Below, one piece after another: positions 29,201-37,144 of a stretch of 57,654 nucleotides of DNA. A program made the translations under genes and the position numbers. The DNA lies in NCBI GenBank assembly GCA_031288005.1, contig JAITSE010000057.1, positions 1 to 57,654 on the forward strand, written 5' to 3'. Within the stretch, counting starts at the first letter, position 1. Every line of letters starts with the position of its first letter. The notes under the pieces were generated by a model. The model saw nothing but the letters and a program-made list of their open reading frames with translations, did no database searches and was not told where the DNA came from. Source of the DNA: Treponema sp. (GTDB lineage Bacteria; Spirochaetota; Spirochaetia; Treponematales; Breznakiellaceae).

Positions 29201-29697
29201 GAACGTTCGTCCGTATCCAGCAGTATCTCAAAGAGTTCCCGGGAATCCATTCCAAGAATAGGCCGCCCGTCGGAGCGAATATTGGCGCCTCTTTTTTCCA
29301 GCCGGGTCTGAAAAGAAGCGGCGGCCTTAAAATCGGGCAGAATGACAAGGTGGTGAACCTTCCGTACAGCGCCGCCTTTTTTATAAATCGTACTTATCTC
29401 ACCGGAGAGGACAAAGCGAGGGAAAGCCCCGGAAGGCGCCGGCAGTTCAGCGGCCAGGGCCGGGCCCGCGTCAAATTCAGCGCGAAGCCGCTCTTTCAGG
29501 GCGTAAAAGCCTTCTCCCTCCTCTTCGAGATGTTCTCTAAGCTCCGCAAGCCACTGGGGATGAGTGCAGTCCCCGGTTCCCAAAAGGCCGATGCCCTTAA
29601 TCCTGGCCCAGCGGTCAAGATAGGGGGGGCTAAGTTTTTTGCTTGTCGCCCTGGAAAAGCGGGAGTGGATATGGAGGTCCGCGATGATACGCATCAT
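26227..29697 (-). CDS. Endonuclease Q-like PHP nuclease fused to UvrD/Rep-type helicase
   Basis: About 1156 residues in one frame. Residues 1-300 are a PHP metal-phosphoesterase domain (DLHIHS, GTGDCTHP, HHLVILPD, ISNSDAHSPEKLG). A zinc finger follows (Cys293, Cys309, Cys312 in ICPVCGEKL), then GVMGRVLDLAEGP and PGYDGEYGVV, the order seen in endonuclease Q, which nicks 5' of deaminated bases. A linker of about 60 residues leads to an SF1A helicase: Walker A GPGAGKT (about 546-552), ILIDEYQDVNFAQ, AIYGFRG and YVAMTRARQGLYLSW. The start was set at the first ATG before the PHP domain; ribosome site weak. The fusion suggests coupled nicking and unwinding in base-damage repair. Function is inferred from the families. 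Confidence 0.88.
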   Translation of the reverse strand: MMRIIADLHIHSRFSRATSKKLSPPYLDRWARIKGIGLLGTGDCTHPQWLAELREHLEEEGEGFYALKERLRAEFDAGPALAAELPAPSGAFPRFVLSGEISTIYKKGGAVRKVHHLVILPDFKAAASFQTRLEKRGANIRSDGRPILGMDSRELFEILLDTDERSLLIPAHIWTPWFSVLGARSGFDSIDECYGDLTGFIPAVETGLSSNPPMNWAVSSLDRFAVISNSDAHSPEKLGREAVIFDMSLDYPSLRRAVWSVAAAGQAEGNRIVETIEFFPQEGKYHYDGHRKCGISLAPEEAAALNGICPVCGEKLTRGVMGRVLDLAEGPVDERMPCPPVVEGAANRRPYRSLIPLSELLGELLRTGPASKKVRAAYNALIQKAGNEFALLMDMDAGEIAALDCPALAGEFLAAAVSRMRSGDVSVSPGYDGEYGVVRAFPPGDEADFFRGTGLFVPSEGLRKTQAPQKETPGRADLAFMSVDASVQPLRDHRFVEPRSHGCLEFYNSSCCRTDIGSPSQNPYAPSPDQEAALSYGGRYAAIIAGPGAGKTAVLSGRIARLIREGRDPASILALSFTVKAAGELRDRITGMLPEKAAGIDCGIRASTFHSFCCALLREQPPGRGIPVDFTVLSESGRNKILEAAAGTVRGKKVRSLGLTLGNYIEGRKRFLLLPGETSPLLGANNTDSPFLSSLPRLAEAFGLEEPDPETEILYETYRGLLREKALLDFDDLVAGAARLLAGNRELLSKYRARYRYILIDEYQDVNFAQYVLVRLLAPTVKETVEEAGGEGESELRVIGDPNQAIYGFRGADKRFLDRFTEDYPGAALFYLSRSFRCGEAIIKAAGHLTGAFLAGTSRTASLFRSEYPTEKSEAEGIARRIVRLIGGTSFFAMDSGTAEPGAEELTSLGECAILLRTSALAGPIIKALSDHGIPFEVTGEHPWWEAEPVRTVLNRMRETPGRFSGLVPAEAARRAWEDAEKDGGLKAALISASPGRGRGKREDSGEDPLYAERLFAMAKMYGNLAEFLDALASDGFAGGSGDCGLEKREALRVMTIHASKGLEFDYIFAPALEEGILPLTIYGGGNTGVDEEKRLLYVAMTRARQGLYLSWARTRMLNGRKLNAGPSRFLKNLEELIPLAETGKRKPRDTQGLLF
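28189..28237. repeat. Triple-nested palindrome inside the fusion gene linker
   Basis: GCAACCG, GGGACC and GGTTC are each matched in order by GAACC, GGTCCC and CGGTTGC, giving three nested stems around the loop TAC. Eighteen nucleotides (28199-28216, GACCGCGGTTCTACGAAC) are identical to intergenic DNA at 56187-56204. It encodes the segment with VEPRSHG between nuclease and helicase. Confidence 0.9.
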
Positions 29698-29775
29698 TTC
29701 ATTATAAAAAGCGCCTGGTTTTTCGGCAATCCGCACTCTTTGCGGTTTGGGAACCTTGAGAACCGCGCAAGCGGT

Positions 29776-29838
29776 CTCTTGGGAAAACGCCGCATTCTCT
29801 TGGGAAAACGCCGCATTCTCCTGGGAAAACGCCGCATC
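29776..29838. repeat. 21-bp tandem array, three units
   Basis: Units at 29776, 29797 and 29818 read CTCTTGGGAAAACGCCGCAT plus T, nearly identical. They lie upstream of the nuclease-helicase gene. Unlike the arrays at 1871 and 18514 the unit is not clearly palindromic. Confidence 0.9.
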
Positions 29839-30030
29839 CGCTGAGACCGTGGAACCCGCAGACCGGAGACTTTTAGTCTCATGGTCTGAAGACCTCCGGT
29901 TTCCAAAGTCTCAAAACTCCCAAGGAACCCGCATGGTTCCACTGATTCCCAGGAACCAGCCACGCGTTCCAATGCGGGGAGTTTTTTAGGCTAAGAAACC
30001 GCTTTAGCGGTTTCAAGATTCTCAAGACCC
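29839..30030. repeat. Divergent intergenic region packed with inverted repeats
   Basis: This part of the 356-bp gap between the divergent helicase and binding-protein genes holds short inverted words: GAGACC and AGACCGGAGAC against AGTCTCATGGTCT, GGAACC-type words, and AAAACTCCC (about 29904) against GGGAGTTTT (about 29976). The segment GCGGGGAGTTTTTT recurs at 18640. GAAACCGCTTTAGCGGTTTC near 29995 is a perfect hairpin. No gene seen. Confidence 0.7.
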
Positions 30031-30041
30031 CCATTGTAGAG

Positions 30042-30047
30042 TATACT
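30042..30047 (+). promoter_or_regulatory. -10 box placed for a leaderless GTG start
   Basis: TATACT ends 6 nt before GTG 30054, so transcription would begin at or next to the start codon. There is no ribosome site in the 6-nt gap, and -35 is poor (TTCTCA at 17 bp). Confidence 0.45.
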
Positions 30048-30053
30048 TTCCCT

Positions 30054-31013
30054 GTGAAATCTCTGCTCAGAACCCTTATCATCATCTTCGGCCTGCTTTC
30101 CCTAGGAACTTTTTTTGGGTCGTTTTTCCTTGCCCAGAAGGTATATACGCTTTTTCCAGGGAAGGATGGACCGCCGCTAAATTACCATTTTTCCCTGTAC
30201 CTGCCGGATAACCGGAACGCTTTCTTTACCGGAATTATCCAAGGCGCGCGGCGGGCGGCGGAGGAATTGGACGCCGCGGTTTCTATTCATTCCATAGACC
30301 CGGAGAAGAATGAGCTTGAAATGGCCGCGTATACGGGGGTGGACGGGGTCATTGTCTGTCCCTATCTGGAGGACGGAACAGCACGGCTTTACCTCAACAG
30401 GCTGGACGCAATGCAGATTCCGACGGTGCTAATCAATCACAACGTGCCTAATGACCAGCCCTGGCCTTTTACCGGCGCAAACAATTTTGAAGTTGGGCGG
30501 ACTATCGGGATGCTGGCGGGAAAATCAAGTGATGGCCCCATACGCCTTGCGATAGTTTACAGCGACAAGGCGCCGGGTTTCTACGGCGAGCGGGAGCTTA
30601 TTGAAATGGGAATAGCCGCCGCTATGGAGGGGCGGCTTGCTTCTCCCGTTATTGGACTGCGGACTAAGCTTAACCCCCTGGATGCGGAGGCATTGCTCTA
30701 CCGGCTGTTTCGCTCCAGCACGGCGGCAAACATCAATACTATCGTGTTCACCGATTCAAACGATACCATCGCCGCGGCCCAGGCGCTTATTGATATGAAC
30801 ATGGTTGGACGGATCAAAGTTATAGGCTTCGGATCAGGCGAAGGCATAGAAGACAATATCAGGAAGGGGATCATAGCGTGCAGTATTACTATCAATCCAG
30901 AACGTATAGGTTATGAAGCGCTGCGTTCCCTGGAAGCGCTGAGGCGCACGGGTTATACTTCGGCTTCTATCAATACGGGTATAGAAATTATTGACGGGGA
31001 TTCTCTGCCATGA
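30054..31013 (+). CDS. Membrane-anchored sugar-binding protein (RbsB/XylFII-like)
   Basis: A 319-residue periplasmic binding protein of the type I sugar group. An N-terminal hydrophobic helix (about 6-28) without cleavage site or lipobox suggests it stays membrane-anchored. Binding-fold motifs: FFTGIIQGARRAAEELDAAV, VDGVIVCPY, TVLINHNV, NFEVGRTIGMLAG, VFTDSNDTIAAAQALID and IKVIGFGSGEGI. It overlaps the downstream LytS-type kinase by 4 nt, so it probably presents ligand to that kinase, as XylFII does to LytS in Clostridium beijerinckii. The ligand is unknown. Confidence 0.85.
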   Translation: MKSLLRTLIIIFGLLSLGTFFGSFFLAQKVYTLFPGKDGPPLNYHFSLYLPDNRNAFFTGIIQGARRAAEELDAAVSIHSIDPEKNELEMAAYTGVDGVIVCPYLEDGTARLYLNRLDAMQIPTVLINHNVPNDQPWPFTGANNFEVGRTIGMLAGKSSDGPIRLAIVYSDKAPGFYGERELIEMGIAAAMEGRLASPVIGLRTKLNPLDAEALLYRLFRSSTAANINTIVFTDSNDTIAAAQALIDMNMVGRIKVIGFGSGEGIEDNIRKGIIACSITINPERIGYEALRSLEALRRTGYTSASINTGIEIIDGDSLP

Positions 31014-32524
31014 AAGCCGGACCGCGACTGCGCTTGTTCCGGTTCTATCGATCTCTCAGGGGTCAGATACTGTCCGGGGTTTTCGGCGTCTTTTTTATCC
31101 TGGTTCTGTCGGCGGGGTACATTCTTTATTCCGCCAAGCGCCTTCAGACTGTTTCGGATAATGTGTTTGAGCAGGATCGGTTCATCAAGGCCCTTCAGGA
31201 TGATCTTACCGCATACCAGGCGCATCTTCTAGAATATCTTTCCACCCGCTCTTCTAATGCTCTGGCGCGCATCCTGGTAGACGGACAGTCGCTGCGGGGA
31301 AAGCTGCCGTCTTATACCGCCGTTACAGACGGAGCGGTCTCCCTCAAGGAAAGAGAGCTTTATACGTTGATTTATTCTTATTTGAATCTTGCCGACCAGT
31401 CGGTGGAAGAGAAGCGAGGCCGGAATATCACGGCCTACACCCGTATTTACGACGAAATGGAGCGGCTTTTGAGTTATATCAACGCGGAGATTGAAGCCAT
31501 CAGCACTGAACGGTTTCACGGCCAGCTTGACGCCTACGGCTTGTTCATCGCTAAATCAGGTGAAGTTCATGCGTGGAATCTCTTCTTCATCATCTTTACG
31601 TCTTTATTTGCGACACTGCTGCTGCTTAAATCTGTCGGGCGCTTTACCGATCCGCTGGTCAGACTTTTTTCTATGGCAGCGGAACTGTCTGGTGGAAACT
31701 TTGACATCGGCGATATTGAAACCGGCTCAGTCAGGGAAATAGATCAAGTGATAGAAGCCTTTAACCGGATGAAAAATGAAATACGTCATTTCATTGAAGA
31801 GATGCGGCGGCAGGAAAATATCAAGCAGGAATATATGCGGGAAAAGATGCGGAACATGAAGATGGAGGGCCTTGTACGCCACATGGAGATCTACGCGCTC
31901 CAGGCTCAGATGAATCCCCATTTTCTTTTCAACACCTTGAATACAGGTATGCAGCTGGCTATTCTGGAAGGGGCCGACAAGACCAGCGAATATATGGATA
32001 TTATGGCCCAGTTTTTCCGGCATATAATCCGGAATAAGGAAATTATCGTTCCCCTACGGCATGAAATTGAAGGTCTGAGGTATTATTTTGAGATACTCAA
32101 AGTGCGGTTCTCCAAAAATCTCGATCTGTTACTGGACTATGATGAGACGCTGCAAGATGCCTGCCGGGTTCCAGTTTCCATTATCCAGCCGCTGGTGGAA
32201 AACTGCATTGTCCATGCCTTTAAGGAAATGCCGCCCATGGCTCTAATTATCGTGCGGGCCGAAAAACAGGAAGATCGTCTGGTGTTGTCGGTGAGAGACA
32301 ATGGATGCGGCATATCTCATAACACAGTAGAAAAACTGCTGCATCCTCTTTCCCTGGATGAGTCTTCTCAGTCCAGAGTGATGGGTCTTGAAAACGTTAT
32401 TCAGCGGCTGTATTTTTTTTACCCTGATGATCCTGATCTGATACGCATAGAAACTGTCCTCGGAGAAGGGACAGCGGTCATAATCCGTATTGATACAAGG
32501 AGGGAGCCGTGTATAGGGTCTTGA
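31010..32524 (+). CDS. LytS/YesM-type sensor histidine kinase
   Basis: A 504-residue membrane kinase. Two membrane helices (about 19-42 and 190-212) flank an extracytoplasmic helical domain of about 145 residues; a HAMP-like stretch follows (FTDPLVRLFSMAAELSGGNF), then the His_kinase domain with acceptor His304 (QAQMNPHFLFNTLN) and a HATPase (QPLVENCIVHAF, VRDNGCGI, VMGLENVIQRL). It should respond to the anchored binding protein and phosphorylate the next gene's product, whose start overlaps its end by 16 nt. Confidence 0.94.
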   Translation: MKAGPRLRLFRFYRSLRGQILSGVFGVFFILVLSAGYILYSAKRLQTVSDNVFEQDRFIKALQDDLTAYQAHLLEYLSTRSSNALARILVDGQSLRGKLPSYTAVTDGAVSLKERELYTLIYSYLNLADQSVEEKRGRNITAYTRIYDEMERLLSYINAEIEAISTERFHGQLDAYGLFIAKSGEVHAWNLFFIIFTSLFATLLLLKSVGRFTDPLVRLFSMAAELSGGNFDIGDIETGSVREIDQVIEAFNRMKNEIRHFIEEMRRQENIKQEYMREKMRNMKMEGLVRHMEIYALQAQMNPHFLFNTLNTGMQLAILEGADKTSEYMDIMAQFFRHIIRNKEIIVPLRHEIEGLRYYFEILKVRFSKNLDLLLDYDETLQDACRVPVSIIQPLVENCIVHAFKEMPPMALIIVRAEKQEDRLVLSVRDNGCGISHNTVEKLLHPLSLDESSQSRVMGLENVIQRLYFFYPDDPDLIRIETVLGEGTAVIIRIDTRREPCIGS

Positions 32525-34011
32525 TTGTGGATGACGAAGATCCGGTTCTGGAAAGCTATTCCTTCATGCTGAAAAACAGAGATGATTTTACCCTGGCAGG
32601 AACCGCCCGCGCCGGGTATACAGCACTGGAGCTTATTTGCAGGCTGAAACCCGATCTGGTTTTTATGGATATCAATATTCCTGGAATGAACGGACTTGAA
32701 GTCATCGCCGATGTATACCAAAAATTTCCCGGTATGGTTTTTGTCCTTTCTACAGCCTATGAACGGTTTGATCTTGCCCAACGGGCCATTCCCCTGGGAG
32801 TGTTCGCCTATCTTGTCAAGCCGGTCTCGAAAAAAACTTTTCTTGCAACTTTGGATAAGATCAAGGAACATCTGGATAGGCAGTCTAGGGCGCAGATCAT
32901 GAATATAGAGAACTCAGAACAGCAATTCCTGCGGAAAACTATACGGAAAGAAATAACTGAAGATGAATGGGAGCAGTATAAGTATCGGTTTGATTTGCCT
33001 TCGGATAAAGGCATTTTATGCTTTCTGGAAGCTGATTTTACCACCGGACGCGGAGCGGCGGAGCCGCGGTTTAACGAAGAAGAATCGACATGGGGACGGT
33101 TAATTGCAGAACAGCTTTCCTACCGCCATCGATGCCTTTTTGATACTCTCCTTAATCGAAGTATTTTTCTTATATCAGCAGATATAAACCGGGAAATTTT
33201 AGAACGTCACTTTGCCGAGGCGGTCCATAAAATTTTTCCACCATCTGTTCAGCCCAGATACGGTATAGGCGGCTGTTACCGGGGGCCGGAACTGTACAAG
33301 TCCTGCGCTGAGGCCCTGACTAAACTTGGCAACAGGCGGAGCCTTCAGGAGAATCAGGGCAGTGAACGGATGCGTCTGGCCCAGCTTCGCCGGAAGATCG
33401 GTATTGCCGATGCCGAAGAAGTACGAAAACTATTCACCATTCTTTGGGAAGATATTTTTACTGCCTGTGATTTTACCCTTGCCAAGGCAAAAATGATCCC
33501 CGTGTTTATGTTTCTTCTGGATGATAGCAGCGGGTGTTATCAGGATGCATCAGGCGAAGCAGCCATTTCTTTTGATACACTTCCTTTTTCCCCAGCGGAA
33601 GATATTATGACTGTCAGGGATATGGCCGAATGGGAAGTCTGGTCAGCAGATGCCTTTGAGAAAGTCCTTAAATTAGCTTCTATTCGCCGTTCAGGAAACT
33701 TTCCTCTCCCCCTTGTCAAGGCCATGGAGTATATACACGAACACTACACCGAAACTATTCAGCAGGGGGATGTTGCGGAAGCCGCCCAGGTTTCCACAGC
33801 CTATTTGAGCCGTCTCTTTTCAGAGCATCTTAAAACAAATTTTGTTGATTACCTTACTGAACTGCGGATAGAACGGGCTGAAAAATTTATCCTGGAATCA
33901 AAAATGAATATCAAGGAAATAGCTTACGCTGTGGGATACCATGACCCAAATTATTTCAGCAAAATTTTCAAGAAGGTTACGGGACGGCTTCCTAGGAGGC
34001 ACTCAAGTTAA
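32509..34011 (+). CDS. YesN-type response regulator with AraC DNA-binding domain
   Basis: A 500-residue regulator. The receiver (1-120) has the acidic pair in VLIVDDED, acceptor Asp54 (FMDINIPGMNG) and Lys in LVKPVSKK. A long middle region (about 140-390) is typical of YesN proteins. The C-terminal AraC-type domain (about 400-500) has two helix-turn-helix motifs: GDVAEAAQVSTAYLSRLFSE and IKEIAYAVGYHDPNYFSKIF. It likely switches sugar uptake genes on. The start is GTG with GGAGG nearby. Confidence 0.94.
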   Translation: MYRVLIVDDEDPVLESYSFMLKNRDDFTLAGTARAGYTALELICRLKPDLVFMDINIPGMNGLEVIADVYQKFPGMVFVLSTAYERFDLAQRAIPLGVFAYLVKPVSKKTFLATLDKIKEHLDRQSRAQIMNIENSEQQFLRKTIRKEITEDEWEQYKYRFDLPSDKGILCFLEADFTTGRGAAEPRFNEEESTWGRLIAEQLSYRHRCLFDTLLNRSIFLISADINREILERHFAEAVHKIFPPSVQPRYGIGGCYRGPELYKSCAEALTKLGNRRSLQENQGSERMRLAQLRRKIGIADAEEVRKLFTILWEDIFTACDFTLAKAKMIPVFMFLLDDSSGCYQDASGEAAISFDTLPFSPAEDIMTVRDMAEWEVWSADAFEKVLKLASIRRSGNFPLPLVKAMEYIHEHYTETIQQGDVAEAAQVSTAYLSRLFSEHLKTNFVDYLTELRIERAEKFILESKMNIKEIAYAVGYHDPNYFSKIFKKVTGRLPRRHSS

Positions 34012-34051
34012 ACGCATGGATGTCCGCCACGCTTATTGCAAGGAGAAATAT

Positions 34052-35134
34052 ATGGGACGAATTGCCTTATGTCTGACTGCGGCAACTTTTATGCTGCTTC
34101 TTTCCTGTGTAGATAAAACGCAGCATGGACTATCTGCCGCGCTGTCAGCAAGTACGGCGAGGGACACGGCAGACAAGGGACCTGACAAATCAGAAGTAAC
34201 TATAGGTTTTTCCGTAGCCACCGATACCTTTATAGTGGAACGGTGGAATAAAGACATCAAAGTCTTTTCAGGTGAGGCCCAGGAACTAGGAGCCAGGACA
34301 ATAGTTCAACTTTCCGCCGGAGGGACCCTGGAACAGATCGCACAGATTAACTACATGGTGAACCAGAACATTGACATTCTGGTTGTCATCGCCCATGATA
34401 CGGAAGAACTGGCTGGCGCAGTCAGGCAAGTGCGAGAAGCCGGTATCTACGTGATCGCCTATGACAGGCTCATCATGGGGACGCCGCTGGATGCATATAT
34501 TTCTTTCGACAACCGCATGATAGGCGTCCTTTTTGGACAGGCCCTTATCCAAGCGGTTCCCAAAGGAAAATACCTTGTGGTGAACGGATCGCTGCATGAC
34601 ATCAACAGTTTCGAAGTAAGCGCGGGGCTCCATGAAGTTATTGATCCGGCCATTGCCGCCGGGGACATACAGCTTGAACAGGAAATCTGGCTTGATGAAT
34701 GGAGCTTTGATGAGGCGCTGGAAAAAATAGGTGCAATATTCGAAGAAACCACTGATTTTGACGCCATTGCCTGTGGAAACGATGCCATTGCAGGTGCAGC
34801 TATCCAGCTTTTGGCCGAGCGCAGGCTCGCAGGAGAAGTAATGGTAGTAGGCCAGGACGCGGAACTCATCAGTTGCCAGCATATATTGGAGGGCCTTCAG
34901 CTTATGACGGTTTACAAGTCTATCGGAAAACTTGCAGCAAGGGCGGCCAAAATCGCGGTGGCGCTGGTGAATAAGACGATTGTTCCCCAAGACACCATGA
35001 CGGATAACCGCAGCGGCGTTATGATCCCTTCTTACATAGAAATGCCGGTTATGGTAGATAAAAACAATATGGACGTAATCATCAAAGATGGGTTTCATTC
35101 TTATGAAGATGTATACAGGAATGTTGCCTACTAG
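34052..35134 (+). CDS. Xylose/ribose-type ABC substrate-binding lipoprotein
   Basis: A 360-residue lipoprotein (signal ending FMLLLSC). The mature part is a sugar-binding protein of the XylF type: VTIGFSVATDTFIVERWNKD, GGTLEQIAQINYMVNQNIDI, VYVIAYDRLI-like segment, YISFDNRMIG, IACGNDAIAGAAIQLL and VVGQDAELISCQHI. ATG 34052 has AGGAG 6 nt upstream; the longer frame is an artefact. It follows the YesN regulator by 40 bp and is the likely regulated uptake component, but no ATPase or permease gene follows. Confidence 0.9.
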   Translation: MGRIALCLTAATFMLLLSCVDKTQHGLSAALSASTARDTADKGPDKSEVTIGFSVATDTFIVERWNKDIKVFSGEAQELGARTIVQLSAGGTLEQIAQINYMVNQNIDILVVIAHDTEELAGAVRQVREAGIYVIAYDRLIMGTPLDAYISFDNRMIGVLFGQALIQAVPKGKYLVVNGSLHDINSFEVSAGLHEVIDPAIAAGDIQLEQEIWLDEWSFDEALEKIGAIFEETTDFDAIACGNDAIAGAAIQLLAERRLAGEVMVVGQDAELISCQHILEGLQLMTVYKSIGKLAARAAKIAVALVNKTIVPQDTMTDNRSGVMIPSYIEMPVMVDKNNMDVIIKDGFHSYEDVYRNVAY

Positions 35135-35144
35135 CGGCGACAGT

Positions 35145-36074
35145 TTAAAAAAATCTTTTTTGAAATGTTTTATTCGTGGATACTTTTCTTTCAGTAATTA
35201 TATCTGCATCATTCATTTCTCCTGCCAATAATGGCAAAAACTGATTGTGCTTCTTTAGTTTATCCGCAGCAATGTTTAGGCTGTAATTTGCGTAACAATA
35301 AACACAGCCGCTTGGACATGAATTATATTCGCCAATATCGATGCTCTCAACACAGCCGCATTCCGGCCGCTGGTTTTTATCATTCTTTACGTCAAAATTA
35401 AATCCGGTTATTTTCGTAACTAACCTGTCATCAATGCATCTGCCATGAGCTATATTATATTTTGAAAGATCAATATCTTCCGCGCAGGTATCTATTAAAA
35501 TGTTGTTCTCTTCAGCTGCCAGCGAAAAATTACAGGCTATTATATTTTTTTCTTCTTGGGTTATTTTATTTATTTCAGTCAGTCCATTTTTTATAATTTT
35601 TCTATAGAAATCAATAAAACTAAAAGTAACTTTTTCAGTATACCCCTTCAACTTCATGGCGAGCTCAGAAAATTTATCTATATGATATGGGATGCTGTAA
35701 TTTGTGTTAAGCAGAACAGGATCATATCTCCAGATAATTCTCTGGGGACCAATCATGCAGGATAATTTTTTAAATATTTCAAGTATTTTATTTTTATGCG
35801 GAAGCCTTGGTTCTATATCCATGCCATAGGAATTAAGTGTAAATTGGAAATAGTACGCATATTCTTTTAAGATGAAGAGTTTGTCAAACATTGGTTTTGG
35901 ATTTTTACTCCAAAAAACAATACAGTCAACAAAATCAGGATCTAGGCTGATTTTACTGACCTGATGTGGATTCACAGGATTCTTTACGTAAACATAACGT
36001 TCTTTTACCCTATTAAGAAACCAGTCTGAGTAATAGGCGGGAATGTCTGTTCTTCTGCTGGCGCTTATAATCAT
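35145..36074 (-). CDS. DUF1848 family protein
   Basis: A 309-residue protein matching DUF1848: MIISASRRTDIPAYYSDW at the start, DCIVFWSKNPKPM, QFTLNSYG, RIIWRYDPVLL, and a Cys-rich C-terminal cluster (CGCVESIDIG, then CPSGCVYCYAN). The Cys-x3-Cys-x2-Cys motif recalls a radical-SAM cluster, but function is unknown. The gene is visibly AT-rich against its neighbours, with many TTT, AAA and ATA codons, which suggests recent transfer. It is convergent with the sugar-binding lipoprotein, 10 bp apart. Confidence 0.88.
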   Translation of the reverse strand: MIISASRRTDIPAYYSDWFLNRVKERYVYVKNPVNPHQVSKISLDPDFVDCIVFWSKNPKPMFDKLFILKEYAYYFQFTLNSYGMDIEPRLPHKNKILEIFKKLSCMIGPQRIIWRYDPVLLNTNYSIPYHIDKFSELAMKLKGYTEKVTFSFIDFYRKIIKNGLTEINKITQEEKNIIACNFSLAAEENNILIDTCAEDIDLSKYNIAHGRCIDDRLVTKITGFNFDVKNDKNQRPECGCVESIDIGEYNSCPSGCVYCYANYSLNIAADKLKKHNQFLPLLAGEMNDADIITERKVSTNKTFQKRFF

Positions 36075-36301
36075 AACTATAGCCGCTCAATATAGCTGCT
36101 TGATAACTTCAGTTGTCGAACAACTTTTCTTTAAAAAATAGCAAACTGCTGGGCATTTTGCAAGACTTATTCAACGAGTAGAACCTGATGTGGTTCACCG
36201 AAATGAATTGTTGGACAAGTCAAATATCTAAAATTACAAAATAATTCCCCTATAATAATTTTTTCGACATCCGTAGCCATGCATAATCCTGTTTCAGGAG
36301 T

Positions 36302-37144
36302 TTAATCCGCCAGTTCCATTACTGCATCTTCAATAAAATTAAGCAGTCTGGCTTTCATCATAGCTCCCGGCGCGTCAACAGCCGAAAGAAAGTTCCGCCA
36401 TAGTTCTATGAAACGGCCTGCGTCCCGTCTTTCCAACGGCAGGTGCTTGCCTGAAAGGACAGCTTCGCTGTTTTTATCCCTGATTACAGTCTCCCCGGCA
36501 AATACTGTCCGCAGGTCCATAAGTATATTTTTCTGAATCCGCGCAATAAAAACGATGGAGCCGCCGACCTCGCCTTCAATGCAGGGATTGGTAAAACTTT
36601 TAAAAAGAGAATAATCCCATTGTTCAAGAGGAATTCGGATACGCGTAAGGAGTTCCTGGGGGTTAAAGACCGGAGGACCAGTGAAAGATGAAAATCTGGC
36701 GGCGGAGATCCACCGGGAGATCATGGCACTCCGCAATTCATACCGAGCGTCAAGGGCGACAAGAGGGGCTGTAGCGTTAAGGCGCAAGTCAAGATGGCAG
36801 ATATTTCCCCCTATGGTGGCCAGATTTCGCACTTCATGGCTGGCCGCGCACTTCAGAGCTTGGGTAAATATCTGGGGAATGGTTTTTCCCAGGTTGATGA
36901 TGTCGTTCATTTTCACCATGGCCCCCATTTCTATATAACGCTCTGTTCGAGTAATATGGCATAGTTCGTCTAGACCCTCAAGAGACAGTAACTCTGCGGG
37001 AAGGTCCAAAAGGCAGCGGCTGCGCTGATTCCTGACAAAACTTGTACCACCTGCAAATAGAACAGCTTTTGGAAAGCGGTTCCAGGCAGCAAACAGGTCC
37101 TGCATATTGGCGGGAACGATGATATGGTTATACGCCTCGTCCAT
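36302..37144 (-). CDS. Molybdenum hydroxylase FAD subunit (CoxM/XdhB-like)
   Basis: A 280-residue subunit with the FAD-binding signature: VLFAGGTSFV at the N-terminus and NLATIGGNICHLDLRLNATA. It passes electrons from the iron-sulfur subunit to its acceptor. The C-terminal CO-dehydrogenase flavoprotein domain covers about 180-278. It overlaps the small subunit by 17 nt and ends the six-gene operon. Confidence 0.92.
   Translation of the reverse strand: MDEAYNHIIVPANMQDLFAAWNRFPKAVLFAGGTSFVRNQRSRCLLDLPAELLSLEGLDELCHITRTERYIEMGAMVKMNDIINLGKTIPQIFTQALKCAASHEVRNLATIGGNICHLDLRLNATAPLVALDARYELRSAMISRWISAARFSSFTGPPVFNPQELLTRIRIPLEQWDYSLFKSFTNPCIEGEVGGSIVFIARIQKNILMDLRTVFAGETVIRDKNSEAVLSGKHLPLERRDAGRFIELWRNFLSAVDAPGAMMKARLLNFIEDAVMELAD

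Noticed and set aside
29182..29844. 220-codon plus-strand ORF ending in GKRRILL repeats
   Set aside because: Antisense to the EndoQ-like domain and runs into the 21-bp array; no ribosome site or family.
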